Counted from the stretch's first letter, positions 8,695-15,876 are shown. The stretch: 19,630 nucleotides of DNA from a candidate division TA06 bacterium (GCA_022704925.1 JAKJFK010000009.1:1-19630); one strand, 5' to 3'. The notes: generated by a model not told the origin, from the sequence alone. Numbers and translations are program-made.

Positions 8695-9576
8695 ATGTCC
8701 CTGTTTCGCAGGGTCGCGGTTTTCGGCGTCGGCCTGATCGGCGGTTCGGTTGGTTCGGGATTGAAAGAGCGCGGCCTGGTTGACGAGGTGGTCGGGGTCG
8801 GCCGTCGTTCCGAGTCCCTGGAAGCGGCCCGGGCCCGCGGGCTGATCGATTCCGTCAGCCTGGATCCGGCTGCGGCGTTTCGCGGGGCCGATCTGGTCCT
8901 GCTGGCCGCGCCGGTGGCGCCGGTGGTGGAACTGCTGGAGTCGGGCCTGGCCGCCGTCCCGGGCCGACTCCTGGTCACCGACGCTTGCAGCACCAAGGCG
9001 GCGGTGCTGGCCGCGGCCGGGAAGCTCGATCCGCGCCACTCCTTTGTCGGCGGCCATCCCATTGCCGGTTCCGAGCAGCGGGGTTCGGCGGCCGCCGATC
9101 CCGATCTTTTCCGCGATCGGGTCACCGTGCTCACGCCCACCCGGTCCACTTCCGCCGATTCGCTGGCCCGGGTCCGGGAATTGTGGGCCGCGCTCGGCAG
9201 CCGGGTGGTGGAGATGGACCCGCGGGTGCATGACCGGATCCTGGCCCTGACCAGCCACCTGCCGCACCTTCTTTCGGTCTTCGCCTGCCTGGCCGCCGCG
9301 CCGGCTCTCGAGGCCGCCGGCCGGGATTTCTTCGGCAGCGGTTTCCGGGACATCTCCCGGCTGGCCGCCGGATCGGACGAGGTCTGGCGGGATATCTTTC
9401 TGACCAACCGGGACAACCTGGTCCAGGACCTGGAAACGCTGGTCCGGCTGGTCTCCGAATGGCGTTCGGTTCTCGAGCGCGGCGATGCGGCCGCCATCAG
9501 CGCCGGCCTCAAGGAGGCCGCGCTGATCCGAAGCCGCCTTTTAAGGAAGGAGCGCGGGGGGGCTTCTGAATCTTAA
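8695..9576 (+). CDS. tyrA: Prephenate dehydrogenase
   Basis: TyrA oxidatively decarboxylates prephenate (or arogenate) in tyrosine biosynthesis using NAD(P). The 293-residue protein opens with the dinucleotide-binding fold RVAVFGVGLIGGSVG (GxGxxGG), followed by DLVLLAAPV, TDACSTKAAV, and the substrate-binding FVGGHPIAGSEQRG with its conserved His. The all-helical dimerisation half contains LTSHLPHLLSVFACLAA and GFRDISRLAAGSDEVWRDI. There is no fused chorismate mutase or C-terminal ACT domain, so it is the short monofunctional form, probably not feedback-regulated through ACT. It lies 7 bp after the slipin gene. No other aromatic amino acid genes are present in the window. Confidence 0.94.
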   Translation: MSLFRRVAVFGVGLIGGSVGSGLKERGLVDEVVGVGRRSESLEAARARGLIDSVSLDPAAAFRGADLVLLAAPVAPVVELLESGLAAVPGRLLVTDACSTKAAVLAAAGKLDPRHSFVGGHPIAGSEQRGSAAADPDLFRDRVTVLTPTRSTSADSLARVRELWAALGSRVVEMDPRVHDRILALTSHLPHLLSVFACLAAAPALEAAGRDFFGSGFRDISRLAAGSDEVWRDIFLTNRDNLVQDLETLVRLVSEWRSVLERGDAAAISAGLKEAALIRSRLLRKERGGASES

Positions 9577-9619
9577 CCTGGAATATTATCCGGGTCCGGC
9601 CGGGCCGCCGCGCGGCGCG

Positions 9620-10291
9620 GTGATCGTTCTGCCCGGCGGCGCCTACCATCACCACGCCGACCACGAGGCCGGGGCGGTCGCCCGCTGGCTCAACTCCTTC
9701 GGACTTCAGGCCTTCGTCCTGCGCTACCGGTTGGAACCGCATCCGGCCCCGCTTCAAGACCTTCAGCGGGCGGTGCGCCTGGTCAGGCACCAGGCCGGCT
9801 GCTGGCGTGTCAACCCGGACCGGGTCGGCGTGCTGGGCTTCTCGGCCGGCGGTCACCTGGCCGCCACCCTGGCCACCCATTTTGATGGCGGCGACCCGTC
9901 CGCCGCCGACCCGGTGGAACGCTTCGGCTGCCGGCCGGACGCGGTCATCCTCGGTTACGCGGGCATCTGTTTCGGCCGCTTCCGCCACCACGGTTCCTTT
10001 CAGCGCCTGCTGGGCGACAACCCGACCGAAGCGCAGGTGCGCGACGTTTCCTGCGATGAGCTGGTCGGTCCCGATACGCCCCCGGCCTTCCTCTGGCACA
10101 CCGCCGCCGACGCCTCGGTCCCGGTCAATAACAGCTTCTGTTTTGCCGAGGCCCTGCACCGGCACGGGGTCCCCTTTGAACTGCACGTCTTTCCCTTCGG
10201 CCGCCACGGCCTGGGCCTGGCCCGGGAACTCCCGGAAGTCGCGCGCTGGACGGACCTCTGCCGGGATTGGCTCCTGCGCCTGGGTTTTTGA
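9620..10291 (+). CDS. Alpha/beta-hydrolase esterase (acetyl-esterase/BD-FAE-like)
   Basis: This predicted serine esterase has the oxyanion-hole strand IVLPGGAYHHH, the nucleophile elbow GFSAGGHLA (Ser75 counted from GTG 9620), an acid region HTAADASVPV, and the C-terminal histidine in FPFGRHGLGLA. This Ser-Asp-His layout with PGGxY is that of small acetyl-xylan or kynurenine-formamidase-like esterases. The start is uncertain. GTG 9620 is the first conventional start codon, but it falls inside the first core strand. The frame stays open to 9545, where NLNLEYYPGPAGPPRGAV gives a typical family N-terminus, reached by CTG codons at 9566 or 9578 (see findings). The gene is convergent with znuB, with 17 bp between stops. 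Deacetylation of carbohydrate is plausible next to glucan genes but not shown. Confidence 0.85.
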   Translation: MIVLPGGAYHHHADHEAGAVARWLNSFGLQAFVLRYRLEPHPAPLQDLQRAVRLVRHQAGCWRVNPDRVGVLGFSAGGHLAATLATHFDGGDPSAADPVERFGCRPDAVILGYAGICFGRFRHHGSFQRLLGDNPTEAQVRDVSCDELVGPDTPPAFLWHTAADASVPVNNSFCFAEALHRHGVPFELHVFPFGRHGLGLARELPEVARWTDLCRDWLLRLGF

Positions 10292-10308
10292 GCTGGGGCG
10301 GGGCGTTT

Positions 10309-11100
10309 CTAACGCTTCAAAAGCGAAAGGCCGAAGAAGAGGGTGGCCAGCAGTACGATGGCGGCGCCGGCCGGCAGGTCCAGCCGATAGGCCAGCAGCA
10401 GGCCGCCGACGCTGGCCAACGCGCCGGCCAGTACCGAGATCAACGCCATGCCCCGGTAGTTGGCCGCCAGCCGCCGCCCGATCGCGCCCGGAATCACCAG
10501 CAGGGCCGAAACCAGGACTATCCCCACCACCTTGATGGCCAGCACCGTCACCAGGGCCATGGTCGCCAGCAGGAGATAATTCATGGCGGCCGTCGGCACG
10601 CCCATCACCGCGGCGGTCTCCTCGTCGAAGGCGCCGAAGAGAAACTCCTTGAAGAAGAGGGCCAGGACCAGGGCCGCGGCCGCGCCGGCGATCGCGATCA
10701 TCCGGAGATCGGCGGCGGTGATCGCCAGGATGTTTCCGAAAAGGTAGCCGAAGAGGTCCAGGTTGTATCGCCGGCTCAGGCCGATCAGCAGCACGCCCAG
10801 GGCCATGTTGGCCGCGAAGAAAATGCCGATGGCCGTATCTTCCGGGACCGCGCCGCGCTGCTTGATCCAGCCGATGAGCAGGGCGACCAGCACCGAGTAA
10901 ACAACCGCCGTCCAGCCGGGATCCAACCCGAGCAGAAAACCGAGCGCCACCCCGGCGAAGGCCGAGTGGGAGAGGCCGACGCCGATGAAGGAGAGGCGTT
11001 TCAGGATCACGAAGACCGAGAGGAGCCCGCAGAGCAGGCTCACCAGCAATCCGGCCGCCAGCGCTCTTTGCATGAAGAGCAGCGAGAGCATTTCACCCAT
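10309..11100 (-). CDS. znuB: Zinc (Zn/Mn) ABC transporter permease
   Basis: This is an ABC-3 family permease of 263 residues with about seven to eight hydrophobic helices, including AAGLLVSLLCGLLSVFVILK and the conserved region LSFIGVGLSHSAFAGVALGF. It forms the membrane channel for a metal ion delivered by the periplasmic binding protein and is powered by the ATPase encoded just upstream. Its ATG (11100-11098) overlaps the end of znuC by 8 bp, implying coupled synthesis of channel and ATPase. It is the last gene of the operon. ABC-3 permeases serve Zn, Mn or Fe; zinc is favoured here because of the Fur-family regulator and the ZnuA-type sequence, but manganese is not excluded. Confidence 0.94.
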   Translation of the reverse strand: MGEMLSLLFMQRALAAGLLVSLLCGLLSVFVILKRLSFIGVGLSHSAFAGVALGFLLGLDPGWTAVVYSVLVALLIGWIKQRGAVPEDTAIGIFFAANMALGVLLIGLSRRYNLDLFGYLFGNILAITAADLRMIAIAGAAAALVLALFFKEFLFGAFDEETAAVMGVPTAAMNYLLLATMALVTVLAIKVVGIVLVSALLVIPGAIGRRLAANYRGMALISVLAGALASVGGLLLAYRLDLPAGAAIVLLATLFFGLSLLKR

Positions 11101-11881
11101 CGTGCTTCTCCACCACCCGGTGCGGCATTTCGCCGTGAAAGAGAAAGTCCACCTGGCATCCGTAGGCCTTTTGCAGCGCCTCGCTGCGCAGCACCTCGGC
11201 CGGCTTGCCGTGCAGGTGGAGGCGCTGGTTGAGGCAGGCCACCTGGTCGCTGTAGGCCGGGACCAGGCTGATGTCGTGTGAAACCAGGATGACGGAGAGG
11301 GCCAGGTCCCGCTGCAGCTTCTTGAGCAGGCGGTAAAACTCCTCCTGCGAGGCGGCGTCCACGCCGGTGGTCGGCTCGTCCAGTATCAGCAGTTCCGGCT
11401 CGGTGGCAAGGCTGCGGGCGATCAGGACCCTTTGCTGCTGTCCGCCCGAAAGCCAGCGGAAGGGCCGGCCGGCCAGGCCGGCCAGACCGGTCAGCGCCAG
11501 GCATTCGCGGGCCTTCTCCCGGTCGACCCGGCCGGCCCGCCGGCCGGGTCCCAGGCGGCCGTAGCGCCCCATCATGGCCACGTCGAAGGCCGAGACCGGG
11601 AAATCGCTTTCCAGCAGGGAGCGCTGGGCGACATAACCGATGGCGCCGGGCCGCTTCTCCTGCCGGAGCCGGGGCGGCCAGCCCAGGATCCGGATTTCTC
11701 CGGCCGCCGCCGGAATCTGTCCCAGGATGGCCTTCAGGAAGGTCGTTTTGCCGCCCCCGTTGGGACCGATGATCGCCAGGAAGGCGCCCCGGTCCATCTC
11801 CAGGTTGATCCCGTCCAGGGCCAGCAGGCCGTTTCGGACGACCCGGAGATCGACAACCTGCAGTATTTTTTCCGCGCCCAT
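11093..11881 (-). CDS. znuC: Zinc (Zn/Mn) ABC transporter ATP-binding protein
   Basis: This 262-residue ATPase of a metal ABC importer has every nucleotide-binding motif: Walker A GPNGGGKTT, Q-loop YVAQRS, signature LSGGQQQRV, Walker B LLILDEPTTGVD, and the switch histidine in LVSHD. It hydrolyses ATP on the cytoplasmic face to drive metal import through ZnuB. A C-terminal extension, CLNQRLHLHGKPAEVL onward, ends in the His-containing segment FHGEMPHRVVEKHDG; such tails are common in ZnuC. ATG 11881-11879 lies 10 bp after the znuA stop. All residues needed for catalysis are present, so this part of the importer looks functional even though znuA is broken. Confidence 0.96.
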   Translation of the reverse strand: MGAEKILQVVDLRVVRNGLLALDGINLEMDRGAFLAIIGPNGGGKTTFLKAILGQIPAAAGEIRILGWPPRLRQEKRPGAIGYVAQRSLLESDFPVSAFDVAMMGRYGRLGPGRRAGRVDREKARECLALTGLAGLAGRPFRWLSGGQQQRVLIARSLATEPELLILDEPTTGVDAASQEEFYRLLKKLQRDLALSVILVSHDISLVPAYSDQVACLNQRLHLHGKPAEVLRSEALQKAYGCQVDFLFHGEMPHRVVEKHDG

Positions 11882-11891
11882 GGCAAAGGCC

Positions 11892-12843
11892 TTATTCCAG
11901 TCCGGTCTTCATTACCTTCAGATTATACCGCATCAATTCAAGATAGGTGTCCCGCTCCGGATCCTCCGGGTTGCCCAGCGGATCCAGGAAGAGGACCCGG
12001 GCCCCGGTGTTCTCCGCCACCGCCTCGGCGATCCGGGGCGAGAACTGCGGTTCGGCGAAGACGGCCCTGATCGCGTATTTTTTGACCGACCGGACGATCG
12101 CCTCGAGCTGGGCCGGGGTCGGTTCCCGGCCGGCCGCGGCCTCGATCACCCCGGCCTCCGCAAGTCCGTAGCGGCGGCCGAAATAAGTCCAGGCCGGGTG
12201 AAAGGAAACGTAGGCCCGGGTGCGAAAACGGCCGACGGCCGCGGCGATCTCGGCGTCCAGCCTTTTCAGTTCCGCCTGGTAGGCCGCCTCCCGCTGCCGG
12301 TAATAGGCCACTCCGTCCGGGTCGATCTCGACCAGGGCCTCGGTCAGGCGCGCCGCCATCCGTCCGGCCAGGACCGGATCCAGCCAGAGATGGGGATTGC
12401 CGATCCCGCCCATTCCCGGCGCGCCGTCCGTTTCGCCGGGCTCGTGGTGGTGCGTCTCCCGGATAAGGGGAAGGCCCTCGGCCAGGACCACTCTTTTTAA
12501 GTCGGGCTGGCCGGCGGCCCGCACCAGCTTGTCGGCCCAGAATTCCAGGCCGGCGCCGACCTCGACGAAGAGGCGGGCTTCGGCCAGCCCGGCCGCCTGG
12601 CGCGGAGTCGAAGGTGTGGGGGGTGGCTCCCGGCGGGAGCAGCAGGGTCACGCTTACCCGATTCCCGCCCACCTGTCGGGCGAAGTCGGCCAGGGGCGGT
12701 ATGGTGGCGACCACCCGCACCCGGCCGGTCCGCTCCGACCTTTCCGCCCGGCCGGCTTCACGGCCGGCCGGCTTCCAGGCGAGCAGCGCCGGCAGTAGTC
12801 CGGCCGCCAGCAGCAGCCAGGCCAGGGTTCTTAATTTCCGCAT
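11892..12843 (-). pseudogene. znuA: Zinc-binding periplasmic protein ZnuA, frameshifted
   Basis: The cluster A-I metal-binding protein is encoded in two frames. The N-terminal part (from ATG 12843) has a signal peptide, MRKLRTLAWLLLAAGLLPAL, without lipobox Cys, then VRVVATIPPLADFARQVGG and PPGATPHTFDS with the first metal-ligand His. Near 12597-12606 the homologous frame changes, continuing as QAAGLAEARLFVEVGAG, then VLAEGLPLIRETHHHEPG (a small His loop), NPHLWLDP (second ligand His), SFHPAWTYFGRRYGL (third) and a C-terminal LFLDPLGN with the Asp, ending at TAA 11894-11892. All four expected ligands are encoded once the frames are joined. The gene is therefore either a recent pseudogene or carries a sequencing/assembly error. 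It lies 25 bp after the outer-membrane gene and 10 bp before znuC; AGGA precedes its ATG. Confidence 0.87.
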
Positions 12844-12868
12844 CCGGATCCTGTTTCGCCGCGGCCGG

Positions 12869-13654
12869 TCAGAAGAGGATTGTCATTCCGGCCAGGAAGG
12901 CCGAGTCATCCGCCGCGTCGTTCAGCCCGGTTTTCAGTCCCAGGTCCAGGCTCAAGCGTTCGGAGACCTGGTAGACGAATCCGGCTATGAAGAAGGCCGG
13001 ATCCTGGCTGTCGCCGGGGTCTGGATTTCTTTCGGTTCCGATGTTGCCCACCAGCTTGAACTTTTCCGTTACCGCCCATTCCCCGGCCAGAGAGAGATGC
13101 CAGATGTCCTTGCGGTCTCCGAGACGGTTGTCGTTGTAAAGGTAACCGGCATTCAGGTGCAGCGCGCCTGAGTTGAGCTCGCGGGTGGCGATGAAGACGA
13201 GTCCGCCGGTGGGCCGGCCGTTGCCCAGACCGCGTTCCTCTTTTCCGGTGGGCAGGGTAAGGGTTGGCTTGAGAGCCAGGGCCAGGCCGTCGGATTGATG
13301 GAAGAGCCATTTCAGTTCCAGGACGAGGTCGCCCAGGCCTTCCTCGCTGTAAACGGTGGCGCCGCCGGTCTTCAATTTCTGGTCAAGATAGGGAAGGCCC
13401 AGGATGAGGTCGAGATTTTCGCCGAGCCCGTAACCCAGGGTGGCCGACAGTTCCGAGGCAACCGCCTTCTCGGCTCCCTCCCGGTCGCGTCCAAACTCAC
13501 CGTTGACTTCCAGCTGCCAGCCGCCCCGGCCAAGGGTGCCGGCGTCGTCGGTGACCAGGGGATGATAGGCCCTGGCCGGCGCGGCCGAAAACGCGATCAA
13601 CATCCCGGCCAAAAATCCGCCGATCGTTGCGGTCTTGATGTTTTTCAGGCTCAT
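12869..13654 (-). CDS. Predicted outer-membrane beta-barrel channel of the zinc operon
   Basis: The 261-residue product starts with a Sec signal peptide, MSLKNIKTATIGGFLAGMLI then AFSAAPARA, and the mature part opens with YHPLVTDDAGTLGRGGWQLE. The rest is alternating amphipathic strands (LDLILGLPYLDQK, GLALALKPTLTLPTG, ALHLNAGYLYND, FKLVGNIGTERN, LSLDLGLKTGLND) and ends with the terminal Phe of MTILF, the usual outer-membrane insertion signal. It resembles proteins loosely annotated as transporters of the MetA/phenol-degradation porin-like family. GGGAGGG lies just before the ATG, and the start overlaps the regulator's stop as ATGA (13654-13651). Its place between a Fur-family regulator and znuA suggests it lets zinc or a zinc complex cross the outer membrane; this is inference. 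An alternative upstream start in the same frame would overlap the regulator and remove the signal peptide from the N-terminus. Confidence 0.82.
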   Translation of the reverse strand: MSLKNIKTATIGGFLAGMLIAFSAAPARAYHPLVTDDAGTLGRGGWQLEVNGEFGRDREGAEKAVASELSATLGYGLGENLDLILGLPYLDQKLKTGGATVYSEEGLGDLVLELKWLFHQSDGLALALKPTLTLPTGKEERGLGNGRPTGGLVFIATRELNSGALHLNAGYLYNDNRLGDRKDIWHLSLAGEWAVTEKFKLVGNIGTERNPDPGDSQDPAFFIAGFVYQVSERLSLDLGLKTGLNDAADDSAFLAGMTILF

Positions 13655-14163
13655 TTTCCCTCCCTGGATGAACGGGTGTTTGGTTTTGATTTTCCGGTTC
13701 GCGTCCGGCACTTGCGGCAGAGGCCGACCAGTTCCAGCCGGTGCTCGGTCACCTGGAAACCGGTCTCCTTCTTCACGCTGGCCGCCAGCCCTTCCAGCCG
13801 GCACCCGGAGACCTCGCTGACCCGCCGGCATTTTTCGCAGACGATATGGTGATGGTGCTGGTCCGGCCGCCGGGCCCGGCAGAGCCCATAGTAGAAACGC
13901 TCCTCCGGTCCGGCCACCCGGGCGGCGACGCCCGCCTTGCGGAACTCCTCCAGGTTGCGGTAGACGGTCGGCAGTCCAAGGCGGCCGAACCCCGGTTTCA
14001 GACGCCGCCAGATCCGTTCGGGCGTGGCGCAGGTTCCCTGTCCCAGCAGCCGGATAATGGCCCGTCGCCGCGGGGTGAGCTTGTAGCCGTGCTCCTTCAG
14101 CAGGGCCTCGTACTTCTGGCCGTCCCCGGCCTCCGGGCCCGAATAAATAGAAACGGTTTTCAT
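13651..14163 (-). CDS. Fur-family metalloregulator of the zinc operon (Zur-like)
   Basis: This 170-residue repressor has the family layout: an N-terminal winged helix (YKLTPRRRAIIRLL; LGLPTVYRNLEEF as recognition helix) and a C-terminal dimerisation/metal domain with DQHHHHIVCEKC (residues about 101-112), EHRLELVGLCRKC, two CxxC zinc-structural pairs (Cys109/112, Cys149/152) and Glu117. The position where Fur and PerR carry the metal-ligand His before the first wing (H-x-T-A-x-x-I/L-Y) holds Cys45 (TCATPERIW). Its gene leads the znu operon, so regulation of zinc uptake, as Zur, is most likely. The Glu rather than Asp in the PerR-104 position argues against a peroxide sensor. The ATG 14163 lies only 8 bp after the predicted -10, with no ribosome-binding site, suggesting a leaderless mRNA. 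Its stop overlaps the next start. Confidence 0.93.
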   Translation of the reverse strand: MKTVSIYSGPEAGDGQKYEALLKEHGYKLTPRRRAIIRLLGQGTCATPERIWRRLKPGFGRLGLPTVYRNLEEFRKAGVAARVAGPEERFYYGLCRARRPDQHHHHIVCEKCRRVSEVSGCRLEGLAASVKKETGFQVTEHRLELVGLCRKCRTRTGKSKPNTRSSREGK

Positions 14164-14178
14164 TTATAATGATTTTAG
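14164..14178 (-). promoter_or_regulatory. Fur-family 7-1-7 operator overlapping the -10 of the zur-znu operon
   Basis: On the plus strand TTATAATGATTTTAG matches the Bacillus PerR-type 7-1-7 consensus TTATAATNATTATAA at 12 of 14 defined positions and shares the AAT-N-ATT core with Fur and Zur boxes. It covers the -10 hexamer and the presumed transcription start, so binding would block RNA polymerase. Autoregulation by the encoded Fur-family protein is inferred. Confidence 0.55.
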
Positions 14179-14201
14179 TCCGCCCGGCCCCCGGGTGTCA
14201 A
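14172..14201 (-). promoter_or_regulatory. Sigma70 promoter of the zur-like/znu operon
   Basis: Reading the minus strand, TTGACA (14201-14196) is followed after 18 bp by TAAAAT (14177-14172). The -35 is a perfect match and the -10 matches five of six. Transcription should begin near 14165, almost at the ATG (14163). The same pair with the same 18-bp spacing occurs upstream of the second fur gene. Confidence 0.65.
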
Positions 14202-14223
14202 ACCGGCTGGCCGGCCGGTGGTG

Positions 14224-14229
14224 TATAAT
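14224..14229 (+). promoter_or_regulatory. -10 hexamer TATAAT upstream of the radical SAM gene
   Basis: A perfect TATAAT lies 38 bp before the ATG at 14268. No convincing -35 is seen 16-18 bp upstream, so the promoter is weak or uses an activator. AAAGGAG at 14255-14261 is the ribosome-binding site. Confidence 0.4.
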
Positions 14230-14267
14230 GTCTTAGTGGTTTTCTCCGCAAAGGAAAGGAGCGCCTG

Positions 14268-15194
14268 ATGAAATATCTCTTTGGACCGGTTCCCTCGCGC
14301 CGGCTCGGCTACTCCCTCGGGATCGACATCGTACCGGCCAAGACCTGCACCCTTAACTGCGTCTACTGCCAGCTGGGGCCGACCCCGGAGGTCACCCTCA
14401 AGCGGGCGCCCTATCTCAAGACCGAAACGCTGCTGGCCGAGCTCTCCGAGTTTCTAAAGCAGCCGCACCGCGTCGATTACCTGACCTTCTCCGGTTCGGG
14501 CGAGCCGACCCTCAACTCCGAGCTGGGCCGGATGATCCGGAGCGCGCAGAAATTGACTTCCAAACCGGTGGCGGTTATCACCAACGGCACCCTGCTTTAC
14601 CTGGAGGAGGTCCGGCGCGACCTGGCCGCCGCCGACCTGGTTCTTCCTTCACTGGACGCGGTGACGCCGGAGGCCTTCGTCCGGGTCAACCGGCCCCATC
14701 AGGGCCTGACGGTGGATCTGGTCATCCAGGGGTTGCGTGATTTCGGCCGGGAGTACCGGGGTGAGATCTGGCTGGAGGTGATGCTGGTCAAGGGCCTGAA
14801 CGACTCGCCCGAGGAGCTGGAGAAACTGCGGGAGACGCTGCGGACCCTTCGGGTCGACCGGGTCCAGCTCAACACCGTGGTCCGGCCGCCGGCCGAGGCC
14901 GAGGTCCGGCCGCTTTCCAGGGAGGAGCTGGAATCGGTCGCCCGGTTCCTGGATTGCGGGGCCGAGATCATCGTCGAATTCGCCCGGGAGGAGTCGGCCG
15001 GCTTCCAGGCCGACCGGCAGCGGGTGCTGGAGACCCTGCGCCGCCGCCCCTTGAGCCGGCGTGACCTGGTTCAGCTTACCGGCCTCCACGAGCACGAGGT
15101 CGTCAAGATACTGGAGGGCCTGCTGGCGGCCCGCCTGATCACCGGCGAGCGGACCGGCGACCGGGAGTATTACCGGGCCGAGCCGGAGTCGTGA
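14268..15194 (+). CDS. Radical SAM protein of the COG0731 (TYW1-related) type
   Basis: This 308-residue radical S-adenosylmethionine enzyme has the cluster-binding CTLNCVYC (CxxxCxxC) after an N-terminal FGPVPSRRLGYSLGIDI. It continues with the SAM-contacting region DYLTFSGSGEPTLN (a GGEP-like motif), VITNGTLLY, PSLDAVTPEAFVRVNRP, IWLEVMLVKGLND and VQLNTVVRPPAE. These match the COG0731 Fe-S oxidoreductase group, whose members in bacteria have no settled substrate. Residues about 245-308 look like a small winged-helix tail (LETLRRRPLSRRDLVQLTG; EHEVVKILEGLLAARLI), suggesting nucleic-acid or partner binding. The start ATG has a good AAAGGAG, and the stop overlaps the YggS gene as TGATG, so the two are coupled. 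Confidence 0.93.
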   Translation: MKYLFGPVPSRRLGYSLGIDIVPAKTCTLNCVYCQLGPTPEVTLKRAPYLKTETLLAELSEFLKQPHRVDYLTFSGSGEPTLNSELGRMIRSAQKLTSKPVAVITNGTLLYLEEVRRDLAAADLVLPSLDAVTPEAFVRVNRPHQGLTVDLVIQGLRDFGREYRGEIWLEVMLVKGLNDSPEELEKLRETLRTLRVDRVQLNTVVRPPAEAEVRPLSREELESVARFLDCGAEIIVEFAREESAGFQADRQRVLETLRRRPLSRRDLVQLTGLHEHEVVKILEGLLAARLITGERTGDREYYRAEPES

Positions 15195-15862
15195 TGGGTA
15201 TCCGGGAGAACGTGCGGGAGGTGCTGGGCGGGCTGCCGGCCGGCGTCGAGCTGGAGGCGGCGGTGAAATCCCGAAGCCCGGAGGAAATCCGGGAGGCGGT
15301 GGCCGCCGGTATCCGGATCGTCGGCGCCAATTACGTGCAGGAGGCGGCCGCCGTCTTTCCCGGCCTGGGTCCGGAGGTGCGGCGCCATTTCATCGGCCGC
15401 CTTCAGAAGAACAAGGTGAAGAAGGCGGTCGAGCTCTTTGACCTGGTTGAAACGGTTGACTCCTTCGAGCTGGGGGCCGAGCTCGCCCGGCGTGCCGAGG
15501 CGGCCGGCAAGGTGATGCCGGTGCTGGTCGAGGTCAACAGCGGCCGGGAAGCGCAGAAGGCCGGGGTCCGGCCCGAGGCGGCCCTGGAACTGGCGGCCGC
15601 CCTGGCCGGTTTGAAGGGGCTGCGGGTGGAGGGGCTGATGACCATGGGACCGGCGGCCGCCGGCCCGGAGGAGCTGCTGGCCTGCTTCCGGGCCACCCGG
15701 TCTCTCTACGAGGCCGGCCGGGAGCGGTTCGGACTTTCCTTTCGATGCCTCTCGATGGGTATGAGCGATTCCTACCGGCTGGCCGTCGAGGCCGGGGCCA
15801 ACCTGGTGCGCCTGGGTACCCGTCTCTTCGGTCCGCGGCCGTCTCCCCACCTTTTAAAATAA
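15194..15862 (+). CDS. YggS/PROSC family pyridoxal-phosphate homeostasis protein
   Basis: YggS-family proteins bind PLP on a single TIM-barrel domain and keep vitamin B6 and amino/keto acid pools balanced; no catalytic reaction is established. The 222-residue protein has the PLP lysine in AAVKSRSPEE (Lys25), the segment GANYVQEA (GENYVQE is usual), FIGRLQKNKVKKA, VETVDSFEL, VLVEVNSG, GLMTMGP, LSMGMSDSYRLAVEAGANLV and the C-terminal VRLGTRLFG, in the right order. The ATG at 15194 overlaps the radical SAM stop (TGA 15192-15194); a GTG at 15191 would add one residue. It is rather short for the family, with a trimmed N-terminus and middle. It is followed by a hairpin-repeat array and a convergent iron-uptake operon. 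Confidence 0.93.
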   Translation: MGIRENVREVLGGLPAGVELEAAVKSRSPEEIREAVAAGIRIVGANYVQEAAAVFPGLGPEVRRHFIGRLQKNKVKKAVELFDLVETVDSFELGAELARRAEAAGKVMPVLVEVNSGREAQKAGVRPEAALELAAALAGLKGLRVEGLMTMGPAAAGPEELLACFRATRSLYEAGRERFGLSFRCLSMGMSDSYRLAVEAGANLVRLGTRLFGPRPSPHLLK

Positions 15863-15876
15863 AGACGGCGCGGCCA

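Noticed and set aside
10292-10308. Terminator between the esterase and znuB
   Set aside because: The 17-bp gap shows no stem-loop or T run.
10267-11232. Plus-strand frame of about 320 codons across znuB
   Set aside because: It reads as repetitive Gln/Gly/Arg-rich sequence opposite real permease helices, so it is an antisense shadow.
13651-14201. PerR peroxide sensor, because the operator resembles a PerR box
   Set aside because: The residue aligned with PerR Asp104 is Glu, the Asp85 position is Arg, and the His37 position is Cys; the linked genes are zinc-uptake genes, so a Zur-like role is preferred.
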